Source: Corynebacterium sp. p3-SID1145
GTDB lineage: Bacteria; Actinomycetota; Actinomycetes; Mycobacteriales; Mycobacteriaceae
Assembly (NCBI GenBank): GCA_025144245.1
Contig: JALXXC010000005.1
Span: 62,001 to 126,000 of the forward strand
Reading direction: 5' to 3'
Length of the DNA stretch: 64,000 nucleotides
The notes under the pieces are model-generated. The model made no database searches. It was not told where the DNA came from and saw only the letters and a list, made by a program, of their open reading frames with translations. The translations under genes and the position numbers were made by a program. Positions 17,332 to 28,361 of the stretch are shown piece after piece. How positions within the stretch are numbered: the first letter of the stretch is position 1; every line of letters begins with the position of its first letter.

Positions 17332-18758
17332 CGCAAGGCGGACTGTTCACGGATCCGGCAGGTGCGGGCAGCACAGGCAGTCTGGGCCAGTCCGGTTCTG
17401 GCGGGGGAGCCGCCGCATCTCGTGGAACAGCCTTCTTTGATGCGGGGTCCGCAGCGCCGCTCGCCGCGCGGATGCGCCCGCGCACCCTGGACGAACTGGT
17501 GGGGCAGGAGCACCTGCTCGGGCCGGGGCGGCCGCTGCGCCGGCTGGTCGAGGGATCCGGGGAAGCTTCGGTGATTCTCTATGGCCCGCCGGGCACCGGC
17601 AAGACGACGATCGCCTCGCTCATCGCAGGTGCCATGGGGCAGAATTTCGTCGGTTTGTCCGCGCTGTCCTCGGGAGTCAAGCAGGTGCGCGAGGTGCTCG
17701 AGGCAGCGAAGCAGGACCTTGTCCGCGGCCAGCGCACCGTTTTGTTCATCGACGAGGTGCACCGCTTTTCCAAGACTCAGCAGGACGCGCTGCTCGCCGC
17801 GGTGGAAAACCGCACGGTGCTGCTTGTCGCGGCGACGACGGAGAACCCGTCGTTCAGCGTGGTCGCCCCGTTGCTGTCCCGTTCCCTCCTGCTCAAACTC
17901 GAGTCCCTCGGCAACGACGAAATTGGGGTGGTGCTCGACCGGGCGGTCGCCGATGAACGTGGACTGGGCGGCGAAATAACGCTCAGCGGCGACGCACGCG
18001 AGCAGCTCATCCTGCTCGCCGGAGGCGATGCCCGCCGCGCGTTGACCTACCTCGAGGCGGCGGCCGAGGGGGCTGCAGCCAGCGAGGGGGAGGGCAATTC
18101 CGGGAAAAAGGAAGTGACTCTTGATGTCGTCCGGAACGCCGTAGACCGTGCGGTGGTGCGCTACGACCGCGACGGCGACCAGCACTACGACATCATCTCC
18201 GCCTTCATCAAATCCATCCGCGGCTCCGACGTCGATGCGGCGCTGCACTACCTCGCCCGCATGATCGAAGCAGGGGAGGACCCGCGTTTTATCGCCCGCC
18301 GCCTGGTCATTCACGCGTCAGAGGACATCGGAATGGCGGATCCGACCGCACTGCAGACCGCGACAGCGGCGGCGGAAGCGGTCCAGTTCATCGGCATGCC
18401 GGAAGGGCGCCTGCCGCTCGCGCAAGCCACCATCCACCTCGCCACCGCGCCGAAATCGCCGTCGGTCATCCAGGCTATCGACGGGGCGCTCGCCGATGTC
18501 CGCGCCGGCCGGTCCGGTGTCGTCCCTCCACATTTGCGCGACGGCCACTACGAAGGCGCGAAGAAGATCGGGCATGCCGTCGGCTACATCTACCCGCACG
18601 ACGATCCCCGCGGCGTGGTGGAGCAGCGCTACATCCCGGAAGGGCTCGACGAGGCCCGTTACTACCAGCCGACCGACCACGGGGCGGAAAAGCGCATCCA
18701 GTCGTATTCGGAACGGCTGCGGGAAATGGTGCGGGGCAGCGGGGCGGAACGTCGATAA
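17328..18758 (+). CDS. rarA: Replication-associated recombination protein A (RarA/MgsA)
   Basis: A 476-residue AAA+ ATPase of the clamp-loader class that acts at stalled replication forks. It has the entry motif [18 protein letters not shown], Walker [11 protein letters not shown], Walker [13 protein letters not shown], sensor AATTENPSF and the [12 protein letters not shown] arginine region. The C-terminal tetramerisation part shows [12 protein letters not shown] and SEDIGMADP. The ATG at 17328 overlaps the preceding TGA. The N-terminus carries about 40 Gly/Ser/Ala-rich residues before the conserved core. Confidence 0.94.
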   Translation: MTQGGLFTDPAGAGSTGSLGQSGSGGGAAASRGTAFFDAGSAAPLAARMRPRTLDELVGQEHLLGPGRPLRRLVEGSGEASVILYGPPGTGKTTIASLIAGAMGQNFVGLSALSSGVKQVREVLEAAKQDLVRGQRTVLFIDEVHRFSKTQQDALLAAVENRTVLLVAATTENPSFSVVAPLLSRSLLLKLESLGNDEIGVVLDRAVADERGLGGEITLSGDAREQLILLAGGDARRALTYLEAAAEGAAASEGEGNSGKKEVTLDVVRNAVDRAVVRYDRDGDQHYDIISAFIKSIRGSDVDAALHYLARMIEAGEDPRFIARRLVIHASEDIGMADPTALQTATAAAEAVQFIGMPEGRLPLAQATIHLATAPKSPSVIQAIDGALADVRAGRSGVVPPHLRDGHYEGAKKIGHAVGYIYPHDDPRGVVEQRYIPEGLDEARYYQPTDHGAEKRIQSYSERLREMVRGSGAERR

Positions 18759-18827
18759 GCATGCCCCGTGACTGCGTTCTGCGCGCGTTCCGTGCGAGCT
18801 GGTGACCGTGAGTGCGCCTGGCGCGGG

Positions 18828-18833
18828 TAAGGT
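18828..18833 (+). promoter_or_regulatory. Candidate -10 element of the alaS promoter
   Basis: TAAGGT in the 126-bp rarA-alaS gap would start a transcript near 18840, giving a leader of about 45 bases before the alaS GTG. No T-box or other structured leader is visible. Confidence 0.3.
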
Positions 18834-18884
18834 GAAACGGCGAGAAACGCACTGTCAACGCAACACATATTTAAGGATTCCTCT

Positions 18885-21557
18885 GTGCAGACCCATGAGA
18901 TCCGCGACCGGTTCACATCGCACTTTGTCGAGGCCGGCCACATCGCCGTTCCCAGCGCTTCGCTGATCCTCGACGACCCCACCCTGCTCTTCGTCAACGC
19001 CGGCATGGTGCCGTTCAAGCCGTACTTCCTGGGGCAGCAAAACCCGCCGTTCGAGACCGGTAAGGCCACCTCGATCCAGAAATGCGTGCGCACCCTGGAT
19101 ATCGAGGAAGTGGGCATTACCACCCGCCACAACACGTTCTTCCAGATGGCGGGCAACTTCTCCTTCGGCCAGTACTTCAAGGAAGGCGCGATCACCCTCG
19201 CCTGGGACCTTCTGACCAAGTCCCAGGCAGACGGCGGCTTCGGGCTCGACCCGGACCGCCTCTGGGTCACCGTGTTCACCGACGACGATGAGGCCGCCGC
19301 GATTTGGCGCGACAAAGTCGGTGTCGCAAACGAGCGCATTCAGCGCATGGGCATGGAGGACAACTTCTGGTCCATGGGCATTCCGGGCCCGTGCGGGCCC
19401 TGCTCCGAGATCTACTACGACCGCGGCCCGGAGTACGGTGCCGACGGCGGTCCGGTCGCCGACGACAACCGGTACATGGAGATCTGGAACCTCGTGTTCA
19501 TGGAGTCCATCCGCGGCGAAGGGGACAAGAAGGGCAATTTCGACATCGTCGGCGAACTGCCCAAGAAGAACATTGATACCGGCCTGGGCATCGAGCGCCT
19601 GGCATGCCTTCTGCAGGGTGTGGACAACGTCTACGAGACCGACCTGCTCGCCCCTGTGATCACGGCGGCCGAGGAGCTCACCGGGACGAAATACGGTGCC
19701 GGCAACCAGTCCGACGACGTGCGTTTCCGTGTCATCGCCGACCACTCCCGCACCGCGATGATGATCATTCTCGACGGTGTCACCCCGTCGAACGAGGGCC
19801 GCGGCTACATCCTGCGCCGCCTGATGCGCCGCATCGTGCGCTCCGCCCGCCTGCTCGGCGCGACAGGCAACACGCTGGAGACGTTCATGAACACGATCAT
19901 GGACACGATGACCCCGTCCTTCCCGGAGATCGCCGACAACCGCGAGCGCATCCTGCGCGTCGCCATCGCCGAAGAGAAGGCCTTCCTGAAGACCCTCGAG
20001 TCCGGCACCACGCGTTTCGACGAGACGGCGAGCGCGCTGAAATCGTCCGGCCAAGAGACGGTCCCCGGTGAGAAAGCTTTCGAGCTGCACGACACTTACG
20101 GTTTCCCAATTGACCTCACTCTGGAGATGGCGGCGGAGGCCGGCCTAGACGTGGACATGGACGCGTTCCACGCGGCGATGGACGAGCAGAAGCAGCGCGC
20201 CAAGGCCGACAACAAGGCGAAGAAGCACGGCAACATCGACGAATCCCTCTACCGCGAGTGGATCGACGGCCACCCGACCGAATTCGTCGGCTTCACAGAG
20301 CTGTCCCACGAGGGAAAGGTCCTGGGTTTGGTCCGCGGGGGCGAGAAGGTCGGCGAGGCCGCGCAGGGCGACGAGGTCGAGGTCATTCTCGACGTTACCC
20401 CGATGTACGCCGAAGGCGGCGGACAGCTCGCCGACCGCGGCCGCATCGTCGTAGGCGACACGGTGCTGGACGTCCACGACGTGCAGAAAGTGGGCAACAA
20501 GAAGCTCTGGGTGCACAAGGCGACCGTGGCCAACGGCGGCCTCGATGTCGGCCAGACCGTGCGGGCGGAGGTGGACCCGACGTGGCGCCACGGCGCCCGC
20601 CAGGCGCACACCGCGACCCACTTGATCCACGCGGCACTGCGCCAGGTGCTCGGCCCGACCGCCGTCCAGGCGGGTTCCATGAATAAGCCGGGCTACCTGC
20701 GCTTCGATTTCAACTACACCGAGCAGCTGAGCCCGGAGCAGCTAGAGGAAATCGCTGCCATCACCAACCAGGCCGTCGACGCGGACTTCGCGGTGAACAC
20801 CTTCGAGACGTCCCTGGACAAGGCCAAGGAGATGGGTGCAATGGCGCTGTTCGGCGAGAACTACGGCGATGAGGTGCGCGTCGTGGAGATCGGTGGCCCG
20901 TTCTCCATCGAGCTGTGCGGCGGCACCCACGTGGAACACTCGTCGCAGATCGGCCCGGTGGCCGTCCTCGGCGAGTCGTCCGTCGGGTCCGGCGCACGCC
21001 GCATTGAGGCGTACTCGGGTCTGGATTCCTTCCAGTACTTCTCCAAGGAAGCCGCGATCGCGAACCTGCTCGCCGGCGAGATGAAGACCCCGTCGGAGGA
21101 CCTTCCGGAACGCGTCGCCCAGCTCACTGAGCGTCTCCGCGCCGCCGAGAAAGAGATCGAGAACCTGCGCAAGAAGGAGCTCGCCAACCAGACCGGTGAA
21201 CTGGTCAACAAGGCGGAGGAGATCGGTTCCTTCCGCTTCCTGAGCGTGAAGCTTCCCGACGGCACGAGCGGCGGCGACCTGCGTACGATCGCCACGGACC
21301 TCAAGGGCCGCTTCGGCGATACTCCGGCTGTGATTGTGCTGGCAGCAGAAGCGGGCGGCAAGGTCCCGTTCGCAGTGGCCGCGACCAAGGCCGCCGTGGA
21401 CGAGGGCGTCAAGGCCGGCGAATTCGTCGGCGCATTCGGCCAGTACGTCGGCGGCAAGGGCGGCGGTAAGCCGGATCTCGCGCAGGGCTCGGGATCGGAC
21501 GCCGCTGGCGTCGAGGCAGGTTTCGCTGCCCTCCGGGAACGCATTTCGCAGATATAG
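18885..21557 (+). CDS. alaS: Alanyl-tRNA synthetase
   Basis: This enzyme charges tRNA-Ala and edits mischarged Ser/Gly. It has 890 residues in the usual order: a catalytic domain opening with [10 protein letters not shown] and [10 protein letters not shown], a helical tRNA-binding domain, an editing domain with zinc ligands [11 protein letters not shown] and [10 protein letters not shown], and a C-terminal DHHA1 domain ending [15 protein letters not shown] 18885 is followed directly by the family N-terminus and preceded by AAGGA. Confidence 0.97.
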   Translation: MQTHEIRDRFTSHFVEAGHIAVPSASLILDDPTLLFVNAGMVPFKPYFLGQQNPPFETGKATSIQKCVRTLDIEEVGITTRHNTFFQMAGNFSFGQYFKEGAITLAWDLLTKSQADGGFGLDPDRLWVTVFTDDDEAAAIWRDKVGVANERIQRMGMEDNFWSMGIPGPCGPCSEIYYDRGPEYGADGGPVADDNRYMEIWNLVFMESIRGEGDKKGNFDIVGELPKKNIDTGLGIERLACLLQGVDNVYETDLLAPVITAAEELTGTKYGAGNQSDDVRFRVIADHSRTAMMIILDGVTPSNEGRGYILRRLMRRIVRSARLLGATGNTLETFMNTIMDTMTPSFPEIADNRERILRVAIAEEKAFLKTLESGTTRFDETASALKSSGQETVPGEKAFELHDTYGFPIDLTLEMAAEAGLDVDMDAFHAAMDEQKQRAKADNKAKKHGNIDESLYREWIDGHPTEFVGFTELSHEGKVLGLVRGGEKVGEAAQGDEVEVILDVTPMYAEGGGQLADRGRIVVGDTVLDVHDVQKVGNKKLWVHKATVANGGLDVGQTVRAEVDPTWRHGARQAHTATHLIHAALRQVLGPTAVQAGSMNKPGYLRFDFNYTEQLSPEQLEEIAAITNQAVDADFAVNTFETSLDKAKEMGAMALFGENYGDEVRVVEIGGPFSIELCGGTHVEHSSQIGPVAVLGESSVGSGARRIEAYSGLDSFQYFSKEAAIANLLAGEMKTPSEDLPERVAQLTERLRAAEKEIENLRKKELANQTGELVNKAEEIGSFRFLSVKLPDGTSGGDLRTIATDLKGRFGDTPAVIVLAAEAGGKVPFAVAATKAAVDEGVKAGEFVGAFGQYVGGKGGGKPDLAQGSGSDAAGVEAGFAALRERISQI

Positions 21558-21613
21558 GATAGGCTTCAACAAGGTCACGAATTGATTACGTGACACGCCC
21601 TGCCTGTGGTACA

Positions 21614-21651
21614 ACGGCAGTGCCTCCGGGCACTACCGTGGAAACGACGGT
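21614..21651 (+). other. Overlapping alternative hairpins between alaS and ruvX
   Basis: Hairpin A pairs AGTGCC (21619-21624) with GGCACT (21629-21634) and extends outward through ACGG/CCGT. Hairpin B pairs ACCGT (21635-21639) with ACGGT (21647-21651). They share the same CCGT bases and so exclude each other. No T-run follows. This might be an attenuator or an RNA-processing site, or chance. Confidence 0.25.
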
Positions 21652-21683
21652 GTATTCAGCAAAAGTAAAGGTTCCCGCGCACG

Positions 21684-22223
21684 ATGAAAGTTCATCCGGA
21701 CAACCCCGGGGTCGACGACCCCGGCAACGGCCGCCGCATCGGTCTCGATGTCGGCACCGTCCGGATCGGCGTTTCATCCTCGGACCGCGATGCGCGGCTG
21801 GCCACTCCCGTGGAGACAGTCAAGCGCGTCACCGGGTTCAAGGACCGCGATGGCGAGGATATCGAACGCCTGCTGGAAATCATCGACGAATATGACGCTG
21901 TAGAAGTCGTGGTGGGGCTTCCCCGCGACCTCAAGGGCAACGGATCGTCCAGCGTGAAGCACGCCAAGGAGATCGGGTTCCGGATTTCGCGCCGCAGCGA
22001 TGTTCCGGTCCGGTACGCCGATGAGCGTCTCACCACCGTCGAGGCAACGCATGCGCTGCGTGCCTCTGGCGTGAGTGAGCGCGAGGGACGTTCCGTCATC
22101 GACCAGGCCGCGGCCGTGGCCATCCTTCAGTCTTGGCTGGACGGACGTAAGAACTACCGCGAGGAAACCGCGCCCGAGCAGTCGGCCAGCGCGGATCCGT
22201 CGCCACAACCCAAGGAGACTTAA
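21684..22223 (+). CDS. ruvX: Putative pre-16S rRNA nuclease / Holliday-junction resolvase-like protein (YqgF)
   Basis: A 179-residue RNase H-fold protein. It has the family opening [17 protein letters not shown], the conserved [11 protein letters not shown], and [11 protein letters not shown], which supply the acidic catalytic residues. YqgF proteins mature the 16S rRNA 5' end in E. coli. The position directly before mltG and aroE is the standard actinobacterial arrangement. The stop is 3 bp before the mltG start. Confidence 0.92.
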   Translation: MKVHPDNPGVDDPGNGRRIGLDVGTVRIGVSSSDRDARLATPVETVKRVTGFKDRDGEDIERLLEIIDEYDAVEVVVGLPRDLKGNGSSSVKHAKEIGFRISRRSDVPVRYADERLTTVEATHALRASGVSEREGRSVIDQAAAVAILQSWLDGRKNYREETAPEQSASADPSPQPKET

Positions 22224-22226
22224 AAC

Positions 22227-23381
22227 GTGAGCTCGGCAACCTCGTCTCAAGGGCGCACCCGCGGAGTCGCGGTGTTGGTCGCGTCGATCTTGCTGATCAT
22301 CGGCGCTGTCGTCTACATCGCATTCGCCCGGAGCAACTCCACCGGCAGCGATTTCAAAGGCGCCGGTAACGGCGTCGAGCAGATCGTTGAGATTCCGGAG
22401 GGCTCCACCCTCTCGGCTATGGGTCCCGCGCTGACGGATAAAGGCGTCGTCCGTTCAGACAAAGCATTCCAGAATGCCGCGATGGCGAACTCGGATGCGG
22501 ACAACATCCAGCCGGGCTTCTACCGCCTGCAGGAGAAGATGAGTGCCGACGAGGCCGTCAAGGCCCTGCTCGATCCCGCCAACAAGGTGGACATGCTCAA
22601 GATCCCCGGCGGCGCCACGTTGATGGACGTCAAGGTCGTCGGCGGCGACACGCGCTTCGGCATCTTCAGCAGCATCTCGTCGGTCTCCTGCGGCTCCGAA
22701 GGGGAGAAAGACAGCTGCGTGAGCGTGAAGGAGCTCCACGACGTGGCCGCCAATTCCGATCCGGTGGCGCTCGGTGTTCCGCAGTGGGCAGTCGACCCGG
22801 TCAACGCCCACAAAGGCGACCCCAAGCGCCTTGAGGGCCTGATCGCCCCGGGCGAGTACATCGTCGACCCGAACGCGGATGCCCAGACGATTCTTACGGA
22901 CTTGATCAGCCGTTCCACAGAGAAGTACAACAGCACCGACATCGTCGGACGCGCCCAGGCGATCGGCTTGAGCCCCTACGACCTGCTGACCGCTGCGTCG
23001 CTTGTGGAGCGCGAAGCACCGGAGGGGGAGTTCGACAAGGTCGCACGCGTGATCCTCAACAGGCTCAAGGAGCCGATGCGCTTGGAGTTCGACTCGACGG
23101 TGAACTACGGCCTGGAGTCGGTGGAGCTGGCCACCGGCGACACCGACCGCAAGAAGGTCACCCCGTGGAACACGTACGCCAAGGACGGCCTGCCGGAGAC
23201 TCCGATCGCATCGCCGTCGGAGGAGGCGATCCAGGCGATGGAGCACCCGGCCGAGGGCGCGTGGCTGTTCTTCGTCACCGTCGACGACAAGGGCACCACG
23301 ATCTTCAGCAACACGTTCGAGGAGCACCAGGCGAATGTTCAGCAGGCATACGACTCCGGAATCCTCGATTCCCAGCGTTAG
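22227..23381 (+). CDS. mltG: Endolytic murein transglycosylase MltG
   Basis: A 384-residue membrane-anchored enzyme that cuts nascent peptidoglycan strands outside the membrane. It has a single N-terminal membrane segment (about residues 13-32), a LysM-like region and the YceG catalytic domain with LVEREAP holding the catalytic Glu, followed by VILNRLKEPMRLEFDSTVNY and the late FFVTVDDKGTTIFSNTFEEH. The GTG at 22227 lies 3 bp after ruvX. Confidence 0.94.
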   Translation: MSSATSSQGRTRGVAVLVASILLIIGAVVYIAFARSNSTGSDFKGAGNGVEQIVEIPEGSTLSAMGPALTDKGVVRSDKAFQNAAMANSDADNIQPGFYRLQEKMSADEAVKALLDPANKVDMLKIPGGATLMDVKVVGGDTRFGIFSSISSVSCGSEGEKDSCVSVKELHDVAANSDPVALGVPQWAVDPVNAHKGDPKRLEGLIAPGEYIVDPNADAQTILTDLISRSTEKYNSTDIVGRAQAIGLSPYDLLTAASLVEREAPEGEFDKVARVILNRLKEPMRLEFDSTVNYGLESVELATGDTDRKKVTPWNTYAKDGLPETPIASPSEEAIQAMEHPAEGAWLFFVTVDDKGTTIFSNTFEEHQANVQQAYDSGILDSQR

Positions 23382-23390
23382 AGCAACGCG

Positions 23391-24251
23391 ATGAGCACAG
23401 CAGTCAGCGTCGAGCATAAAGCTGCAGTCCTGGGCAGCCCGGTCGAGCATTCTTTGTCGCCGGTGCTGCACAGCGCCGGCTTCGAGGCCGCGGGCCTGGA
23501 AGGCTGGACGTACGAGCGCATCGAGTGCGATGCAGAGCGGCTCCCCGGTCTAGTCGGGGAGGCGGGGGACGAATACCGTGGTTTCTCCGTGACCATGCCC
23601 GGGAAGTTCGCTGCGCTGGAATTCGGCGGCACTGTCACGGAGCGTGCACAGGCGATCGGTTCGGCGAACACCCTCGTCCGCGAAGGGTCGACGTGGCGTG
23701 CGGACAACACCGACTGCGAAGGAATCGCGGGGGCGCTGGAGGAGCTCGTCGGCACGCACACACCAATCGGCCATGCCCTTGTCATCGGCGCCGGCGGAAC
23801 TGCCCGGCCGGCGCTGTGGTCGCTGGCGGAGCGCGGTGCCGAAAAAGTCACGGTGCTCAACCGCTCCGACCGTTCGGCCGAGCTGCTGCCGTTGCTGGAC
23901 GGCGTTGAGACGGAATTCATCGATTTCGAGCGAGACCTGGAACCGCTGGCGATGAGCGTGGATCTGATCATCTCCACCGTCCCTTCAGCGGCGCTATCCG
24001 GACGTGAGAAGGAGCTCGGGCACGCGCCGCTGCTCGATGTCATCTACAACCCCTGGCCCACGCCTCTGGCGACCCGCTGCGCGTCAAACGGCCACCTGAC
24101 CGTCGGCGGCCTAGTCATGCTCGCGTGCCAGTCTTATTCGCAGTTCGAGCAGTTCACCGGTGTCCCCGCTCCGCGCGAAGAAATGCGCGAAGCCCTCTTC
24201 CGCCACGTCGGTTGGGTGGCACCCACTGGAGTGACGCGGAAGAACCGGTAG
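23391..24251 (+). CDS. aroE: Shikimate dehydrogenase
   Basis: A 286-residue NADP-type dehydrogenase that converts 3-dehydroshikimate to shikimate. It has the shikimate-binding VLGSPVEHSLSPVLH, the catalytic-Lys region SVTMPGKFAA, ANTLVREG, DNTDCEG and the Rossmann glycine motif VIGAGGTARPA. It opens the aromatic pathway gene set of this region, aroE-(peptidase)-aroC-aroK-aroB-aroQ. Confidence 0.94.
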   Translation: MSTAVSVEHKAAVLGSPVEHSLSPVLHSAGFEAAGLEGWTYERIECDAERLPGLVGEAGDEYRGFSVTMPGKFAALEFGGTVTERAQAIGSANTLVREGSTWRADNTDCEGIAGALEELVGTHTPIGHALVIGAGGTARPALWSLAERGAEKVTVLNRSDRSAELLPLLDGVETEFIDFERDLEPLAMSVDLIISTVPSAALSGREKELGHAPLLDVIYNPWPTPLATRCASNGHLTVGGLVMLACQSYSQFEQFTGVPAPREEMREALFRHVGWVAPTGVTRKNR

Positions 24252-24371
24252 TAGCGGTGAAGCCGGTAGAGCCCTGGAACTCCGCCACTGCTTCGCTAGA
24301 TAGCGCCGTTGCGCATTAGAGTGCGCACCCCGCCTGTGCGGTCGGGCGGCCACTGTTCTAGGTTGAGCGTC

Positions 24372-24809
24372 ATGGGGGAGATCTCGGTGGGGGCCGTTGC
24401 CGTGAGCTCGGTGTTGTGCGCGGCGGCGGCGATCTGGACGGTGGCGCTTATCGCGGTGGACGCGGAAGAACTTCGGCTGCCGGACGTGTGGACTTTGCCG
24501 GTGGCGGGTGCCGCGGCCGCCGCGTGCGTCGCCGTGCCGGCAGGGGCGGCCGGGCTCGTCTGGCCGCTGGCGTACGCGGTTGCTGGAAGGGGAATTGGCG
24601 GGGGAGACGTGAAGTTGGCGGTGCCGCTGGGGGTGGTGCTCGCGCTTCTTGGGGGAGTCGGCGCTGTTCTCGCCGGAATGTTTCTGGCCAGCATGTTCAC
24701 TGTTCTGGTGCTGTTGGCCCGGCGGAAGAAGACGATGGCGCACGGGCCGTCTATGCTCGCCGCGGCATGGCTGGTGGGTATTGCTAGCACTTTCCTGTCA
24801 CCGGTATGA
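24372..24809 (+). CDS. Prepilin peptidase, type A24 (TadV/CpaA-like), peptidase domain only
   Basis: A 145-residue membrane protein with four or more hydrophobic segments and both aspartates of type IV prepilin peptidases: one in ALIAVDAEELRLPD and one in the GxGD motif GGGDVKLAVPLG. The N-terminal methylase domain of full PilD is absent, as in Tad/Flp-type peptidases. It would cleave prepilin-like leaders at the membrane, but no pilin gene is in the window. The start at 24372 (MGEISVG) is chosen over an in-frame ATG at 24309 because the membrane segment begins here. Its partner substrates are presumably elsewhere in the genome. Confidence 0.78.
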   Translation: MGEISVGAVAVSSVLCAAAAIWTVALIAVDAEELRLPDVWTLPVAGAAAAACVAVPAGAAGLVWPLAYAVAGRGIGGGDVKLAVPLGVVLALLGGVGAVLAGMFLASMFTVLVLLARRKKTMAHGPSMLAAAWLVGIASTFLSPV

Positions 24810-24821
24810 GACAATGCCTCC

Positions 24822-26042
24822 ATGCTTCGTTGGACTACCGCAGGTGAATCCCACGGTCAGGCGCTTGTCGCACTGGTCGAGAATATGCCGGCTGGGGTCA
24901 CCGTCTCCGCGGAAGAGATCGGTCACCAGCTCGCCCGCCGCCGTCTCGGATACGGGCGCGGCGCACGCATGAAATTCGAGCAGGACGAGTTGACCCTGCT
25001 GACCGGTGTCGTTCACGGAAAGACCATCGGCAGCCCGATCGCCATCATGATCGGGAACACCGAGTGGCCGAAATGGACGACGATCATGTCGCCGGACGCG
25101 CTCGACTACGACGACCCGGAAGTGGCGAAGGCGATGAATTCGGGCCGCGGTGCGGCGCTGACCCGGCCGCGCCCGGGCCACGCGGATTTTTCCGGGATGG
25201 TCAAGTACGGATTCGATGCGGCACGTCCGGTGCTGGAGAGGTCGTCGGCACGCGAAACCGCGTCCCGCGTTGCGGCCGCCACGGTAGCGCGGTCATTCCT
25301 GCGTGAGGTGCTTGGCGTCGAGGTCTACTCGCACGTGATCTCCATCGGCGCTTCCGAGCCGTACGATGGCCCGTCCCCGTCGTTCAGCGACATTGACGCG
25401 ATCGACGAGTCCCCAGTCCGCGCCTACGGCAAGGATGCGGAGGAGTCCATGATCGCCGAGATTGAATCGGCGAAGAAGGCGGGAGACACACTCGGCGGAA
25501 TCGTGGAGGTCATCGTCGACGGCCTGCCGATCGGATTGGGCTCCCACGTCTCCGGCGAGACCCGCCTCGACGCGCAGCTCGCCGCTGCTTTGATGAGCAT
25601 CCAGGCGATCAAGGGCGTCGAGATCGGCGCCGGTTTCGAGGAGGCCCGCCGCCGCGGTTCGGAAGCCCACGACGAGATCCTCCGCGATGAGAATGGCGTT
25701 CACCGCGCAACGAACCGCGCGGGCGGTCTTGAAGGCGGCATGACCAACGGCGAGCAGCTCCGCGTCCGTGCGGCGATGAAGCCGATCTCCACAGTCCCGC
25801 GCGCGCTGCAGACACTCGACATGGCGACGGGTGATGCGGCCACCGCCATCCACCAGCGTTCCGATGTCTGCGCTGTTCCCGCCGCCGGAGTCGTCGCCGA
25901 AGCCATGGTCGCGCTTGTCCTTGCCCGTGCGACGTTGGAGAAATTCGGCGGCGACAGCGTGGAAGAAACGAAACGCAACGTTGAAGCGTATAAGCAGTAC
26001 GTGTCTGAGCGTCTCGCGTTTGGAGGAAACAACAATGACTAA
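24822..26042 (+). CDS. aroC: Chorismate synthase
   Basis: This FMN-dependent enzyme makes chorismate from EPSP. It has 406 residues and the signatures [12 protein letters not shown] at the N-terminus, [36 protein letters not shown] and [17 protein letters not shown]. Its end overlaps the ATG of aroK by 8 bp. GACAAT 6 bases before the ATG could be a -10 for a leaderless mRNA. Confidence 0.97.
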   Translation: MLRWTTAGESHGQALVALVENMPAGVTVSAEEIGHQLARRRLGYGRGARMKFEQDELTLLTGVVHGKTIGSPIAIMIGNTEWPKWTTIMSPDALDYDDPEVAKAMNSGRGAALTRPRPGHADFSGMVKYGFDAARPVLERSSARETASRVAAATVARSFLREVLGVEVYSHVISIGASEPYDGPSPSFSDIDAIDESPVRAYGKDAEESMIAEIESAKKAGDTLGGIVEVIVDGLPIGLGSHVSGETRLDAQLAAALMSIQAIKGVEIGAGFEEARRRGSEAHDEILRDENGVHRATNRAGGLEGGMTNGEQLRVRAAMKPISTVPRALQTLDMATGDAATAIHQRSDVCAVPAAGVVAEAMVALVLARATLEKFGGDSVEETKRNVEAYKQYVSERLAFGGNNND

Positions 26043-26733
26043 CTCTGTGGCACAGCCCCAGCCGCAGCCGAAGCCGCGTCCGCAGCGTCCCGCGCGCTTC
26101 CCGGCCACCGCTGGTACTCCCGACCCGTCCACGCCGCAGCACGGCCGAATTTCCAATGTCGCGGAACAGGTCGGCTCGCACGGTGATGCCGCTGCTTTCG
26201 GTGCGCCGGAGGAACCCGTGGTCCACGGTTCGCCGCGCGTTGTTCTGGTCGGCCCGCCCGGCGCCGGCAAGTCGACGATCGGCCGCCGTCTCGCCCGCGC
26301 CATGAACCTGCCGTTGGTCGATTCGGACGATCTGATCGCCAAGGGTGAGGGAAAACCCACCGGCGAGGTCTTCAGTGATCTGGGGGAGGAGCGCTTTCGC
26401 GAGGTTGAGGCAGAATACGTCGCTCGTTCGCTGGCATCTGGTGGAGTGGTCAGTTTGGGCGGTGGGGCAGTGCTCACCGAGTCCACACGGAGGCTGCTCC
26501 AGGCGCACAACGTTGTCTGGATCGACGTCTCCGTTGAGGAAGGCGTGCGCCGCACCTCCGGCAACGATTCCCGCCCAGTGCTCAATGCTGACGATCCCGT
26601 GGCGCATTACCGTGCGCTGCTCGAGTCCCGTGAGCCCTTCTACCGGGAGGTGGCCATGCACCGTGTGCGTACCGATTCCCGCCCGCCGCAGCGGCTCGTC
26701 GCTGAGATTCTCTCGCTGATCGACACCCGCTAG
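26035..26733 (+). CDS. aroK: Shikimate kinase with a Pro/Gln-rich N-terminal extension
   Basis: This enzyme phosphorylates shikimate with ATP. From the ATG at 26035 it has 232 residues, about 60 more than normal. The extra part is low complexity ([15 protein letters not shown]). The kinase core is standard: Walker [34 protein letters not shown] and the lid region NDSRPVLN. A second in-frame start, GTG 26218, has GGAGG 5 bases upstream and would give a 171-residue kinase of normal length. The ATG at 26035 also has GGAGG 8 bases upstream. Either or both may be used. Confidence 0.92.
   Translation: MTNSVAQPQPQPKPRPQRPARFPATAGTPDPSTPQHGRISNVAEQVGSHGDAAAFGAPEEPVVHGSPRVVLVGPPGAGKSTIGRRLARAMNLPLVDSDDLIAKGEGKPTGEVFSDLGEERFREVEAEYVARSLASGGVVSLGGGAVLTESTRRLLQAHNVVWIDVSVEEGVRRTSGNDSRPVLNADDPVAHYRALLESREPFYREVAMHRVRTDSRPPQRLVAEILSLIDTR
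26208..26220 (+). promoter_or_regulatory. Internal Shine-Dalgarno and GTG start within aroK
   Basis: GGAGG (26208-26212), five bases, then GTG (26218-26220) in frame with aroK, directly before the shikimate kinase core. It may be the true start of the kinase or a second translation start. Confidence 0.45.
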
Positions 26734-26785
26734 CCCCCCACAACGTTCACAACCCCGAGAGCCCACAGCAAGGAGCGCCCCCCTC

Positions 26786-27847
26786 ATGGCCGAGATTCAG
26801 GTCACAGGACCGTCCCCGTACACCGTCCGGATCGACCACGGGCTGGACGGCCAGGTGGCGCAACGCATCGCTGAGTCAGGTGCGCGTCAGGCACTGATCG
26901 TGCACCAGGAACCGCTCGCGGGTGCGGCTGAAGCGCTCCGTGCGCGCTTGGAGGGCGTAGGCCTCAGCGCGGCGTTGGCTCCGATTCCGGATGCGGAAGA
27001 CGGGAAATCGCTCGCTGTCGCCGGGCAATTGTGGGACACACTCGGCGAGAAGAATTTCTCGCGTCAGGATGCTGTCGTTGGCCTTGGCGGGGGAGCCGCC
27101 ACCGATCTGGCTGGTTTCATCGCCGCCACGTGGATGCGCGGCATCAAGGTCGTCCAGGTTCCCACCACATTGCTGGCGATGGTCGACGCCGCCGTCGGCG
27201 GAAAGACCGGCATCAACACTGCCGCAGGCAAGAACTTGGTCGGTGCGTTTCACGAACCGGATTCCGTGTTCATCGACCTCGACCGCCTGGATACCCTGCC
27301 GGAGGCGGAGTTCGTCTCCGGCTCCGCCGAGATCATCAAGACGGGGTTCATCGCTGACCCGGTGATCCTGGACATCTACCGCGCGGGAGGCAGCGTGCCC
27401 ACCGACAAGATCGCGGAGCTCATCGAGCGTTCCGTCGCGGTGAAAGCTTCGGTTGTGGCACAGGACCTGAAGGAGTCCTCCCTGCGCGAGATCCTCAACT
27501 ACGGCCACACTCTCGGTCACGCCATCGAGAAGCGGGAAGACTACCGCTGGCGCCACGGGAACGCGGTGGCGGTCGGAATGATGTTCGTCGCAAAGCTGGC
27601 GCGCAACCGCGGGCTCATCGGGGACGATGTGGTGGACATGCACCGCGAGATCCTCGAAGCAGTCGGTTTGCCCACGACCTACGAGGTGGGTGCGTTCGAT
27701 GAGCTGTACGAGGGCATGACGCACGACAAGAAGAACCGCAACGGGCAGATCAGGTTCGTCGCCCTTGACGGGATCGGCAGCACCACCCGAATCGAGGATG
27801 CGGGCATCGAGGAGCTGCGCACCGCGTACACTGAGCTTTCACAGTGA
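26786..27847 (+). CDS. aroB: 3-Dehydroquinate synthase
   Basis: This NAD- and metal-dependent enzyme makes 3-dehydroquinate from DAHP. It has 353 residues with the NAD-binding [15 protein letters not shown], the [20 protein letters not shown] signature, and metal ligands in [11 protein letters not shown] and [11 protein letters not shown]. It lies in the aroCKBQ run, 52 bp after aroK, with AAGGAG upstream of its ATG. Confidence 0.97.
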   Translation: MAEIQVTGPSPYTVRIDHGLDGQVAQRIAESGARQALIVHQEPLAGAAEALRARLEGVGLSAALAPIPDAEDGKSLAVAGQLWDTLGEKNFSRQDAVVGLGGGAATDLAGFIAATWMRGIKVVQVPTTLLAMVDAAVGGKTGINTAAGKNLVGAFHEPDSVFIDLDRLDTLPEAEFVSGSAEIIKTGFIADPVILDIYRAGGSVPTDKIAELIERSVAVKASVVAQDLKESSLREILNYGHTLGHAIEKREDYRWRHGNAVAVGMMFVAKLARNRGLIGDDVVDMHREILEAVGLPTTYEVGAFDELYEGMTHDKKNRNGQIRFVALDGIGSTTRIEDAGIEELRTAYTELSQ

Positions 27848-27923
27848 GCACCGGCCGTGCCTGGCCCGGTGACAAATCAAGACTGAGTCTCAGCGCGACG
27901 CTGAGCGGCGAGGAGGCCCCGAC

Positions 27924-28361
27924 GTGAAGATCCTGGTGCTCAACGGCCCGAACCTGAACAGGTTGGGCAAGCGGCAGCCGGAGGTGTACGGCACGACCAC
28001 GTTGGCGGACATTGAGAGTCACCTGCGCTCGCGCGCCGAGGAGGCGGGCACGGACATTGCGTTCTTGCAGTCCAACCACGAGGGCGAGCTTATCGACGCC
28101 GTGCACGAGGCCGCCGACAATTCCTGGCCCGTGATCATCAACCCCGGCGGCTTCACCCACACCTCTGTGGCGCTGCGTGATGCCCTGGTGGAGCTGCAGG
28201 ACGGCGCCGGCTTCATAGAAGTCCACATCTCCAACGTCCACGCACGTGAACCGTTCCGCCACCACTCGTACCTTTCGCCGATTGCCGCCGGCGTCATCGC
28301 CGGGCTCGGCACCGACGGCTACGACATGGCGCTCGACTACTTCCTGAGGAGGGCTAAGTAA
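27924..28361 (+). CDS. aroQ: Type II 3-dehydroquinate dehydratase
   Basis: A 145-residue enzyme that dehydrates 3-dehydroquinate to 3-dehydroshikimate. It has the opening [20 protein letters not shown] with the active-site loop Arg and Tyr, then [33 protein letters not shown] and GTDGYDMAL. The GTG at 27924 begins MKILVLNG. It directly abuts pepQ, whose start codon follows its stop without a gap. Confidence 0.96.
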   Translation: MKILVLNGPNLNRLGKRQPEVYGTTTLADIESHLRSRAEEAGTDIAFLQSNHEGELIDAVHEAADNSWPVIINPGGFTHTSVALRDALVELQDGAGFIEVHISNVHAREPFRHHSYLSPIAAGVIAGLGTDGYDMALDYFLRRAK

